This document shows, in pieces, positions 63,683 through 64,000 of a stretch of 64,000 nt of DNA (the first letter of the stretch is position 1; every line of letters begins with the position of its first letter). This stretch comes from Escherichia coli DSM 30083 = JCM 1649 = ATCC 11775 (lineage in GTDB: Bacteria > Pseudomonadota > Gammaproteobacteria > Enterobacterales > Enterobacteriaceae): NCBI RefSeq assembly GCF_003697165.2, contig NZ_CP033092.2, forward strand, positions 4,340,001 to 4,404,000, given 5' to 3'. The translations under genes and the position numbers were made by a program. The notes below the pieces were generated by a model that ran no database searches, was not told where the DNA came from, and saw only the letters and a program-made list of their open reading frames with translations.

Positions 63683-64000
63683 TTATTCATCAATTCGCGG
63701 ATGTTGCTGCACCAGGCGGGTACGTTTCGCCTGCAAATCGGCAATCTCGTGGTCAATATCATCGATTTTCTGCTCGATATTATCGTAATGCTCGACGAGA
63801 ATTTCCTTCGCTTCCTGTATATCTGACGCCGCTGGTGTCGCACCTTTCAACGGTCGATTCGCCGTCTCTTTCATGGTTACGCCGGTGATTAAACCAACCA
63901 CCGCCACTACCATCAGGTAATAGGCAGGCATCATCAGATTCTGCGAGCTTTCGACCAGCCAGGCCGCCAGCGTTGGCGTCAGACCGGCAACCAGCACCGA
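63683..64000 (-). CDS. proP: ProP osmolyte/proton symporter, C-terminal part
   Basis: The last 104 residues of ProP are seen; the gene runs out of the window. They include the final membrane helices (LAAWLVESSQNLMMPAYYLMVVAVVGLITGV) and the characteristic C-terminal coiled coil (EAKEILVEHYDNIEQKIDDIDHEIADLQAKRTRLVQQ). The coiled coil tunes osmotic activation. ProP takes up proline, betaine and other zwitterions. Confidence 0.95.
   Translation of the reverse strand, partial: SVLVAGLTPTLAAWLVESSQNLMMPAYYLMVVAVVGLITGVTMKETANRPLKGATPAASDIQEAKEILVEHYDNIEQKIDDIDHEIADLQAKRTRLVQQHPRIDE

Noticed and set aside
1..64000. CRISPR array or rRNA genes
   Set aside because: No regularly spaced repeats and no rRNA-like sequence were seen; the only tRNA sequence is the 22-bp 3' fragment at 34746-34767.

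Overview
The window is an Escherichia coli chromosome segment. From about 35.3 kb rightward the gene order and protein sequences match the E. coli core region cadC-cadB-cadA-dtpC-lysU-ghoT/ghoS-yjdJ-yjdI-dcuS-dcuR-dcuB-fumB-yjdF-melA-melR-adiA-adiY-adiC-eptA-basR-basS-pmrR-proP. Everything left of about 34.77 kb is a genomic island. Its right edge is a 22-bp copy of the 3' end of tRNA-Phe, next to what looks like the original pheU terminator. The intact pheU and an integrase would lie left of the window.

Region 1 (1-19.3 kb): a choline-degrading glycyl-radical-enzyme microcompartment (GRM2/cut type). CutC cleaves choline to trimethylamine and acetaldehyde, and CutD activates CutC. A CoA-acylating aldehyde dehydrogenase, a PduL phosphotransacylase and an acetate kinase carry the aldehyde to acetate and ATP. 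Shell proteins are BMC-H, BMC-T, a GrpU-like BMC protein, an EutN-type pentamer and a second BMC-H with a long tail. Accessory genes are EutJ-like (frameshifted at a G7 run), a flavoprotein, a GlcG/PduO-C-like protein, a DJ-1/PfpI protein and an unknown membrane protein. A PocR/LytS-type sensor kinase and an AraC-type response regulator probably control the locus. A second S-adenosylmethionine synthetase probably feeds CutD. A degenerate class C-like group II intron sits just after the terminator that follows the membrane-protein gene and splits the locus.

Region 2 (19.3-22.5 kb): gene remains. A RamA/MarA-like AraC gene, an AcrR-like TetR gene and the C-terminal third of an AcrB-type pump are each disrupted. 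The pump is cut by an IS2 left-end fragment. A roughly 170-bp sequence occurs at 14.9 kb and, inverted, at 22.3 kb.

Region 3 (22.5-34.8 kb): a CP4-57/CP4-44-like module: AlpA regulator, two YagK/YfjJ-type genes, 1.4 kb with no recognisable gene, an unknown AT-rich 407-residue gene, then YeeP/YfjP GTPase, WYL regulator, secreted unknown, DUF905, DUF932, ArdB/KlcA, RadC-like, YeeT, CbeA antitoxin, CbtA toxin, DUF5983 and a truncated DUF4942 gene. The slot holding the unknown gene is of a kind that often carries strain-specific cargo such as phage defence.

Region 4 (35.3-64 kb): core genome for acid resistance by lysine and arginine decarboxylation, anaerobic C4-dicarboxylate metabolism, melibiose use and BasSR lipid A modification. 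The clear deviation from the usual E. coli layout is the absence of melB: melA and yjdF now overlap tail to tail by 4 bp. No rRNA, complete tRNA or CRISPR array was seen.
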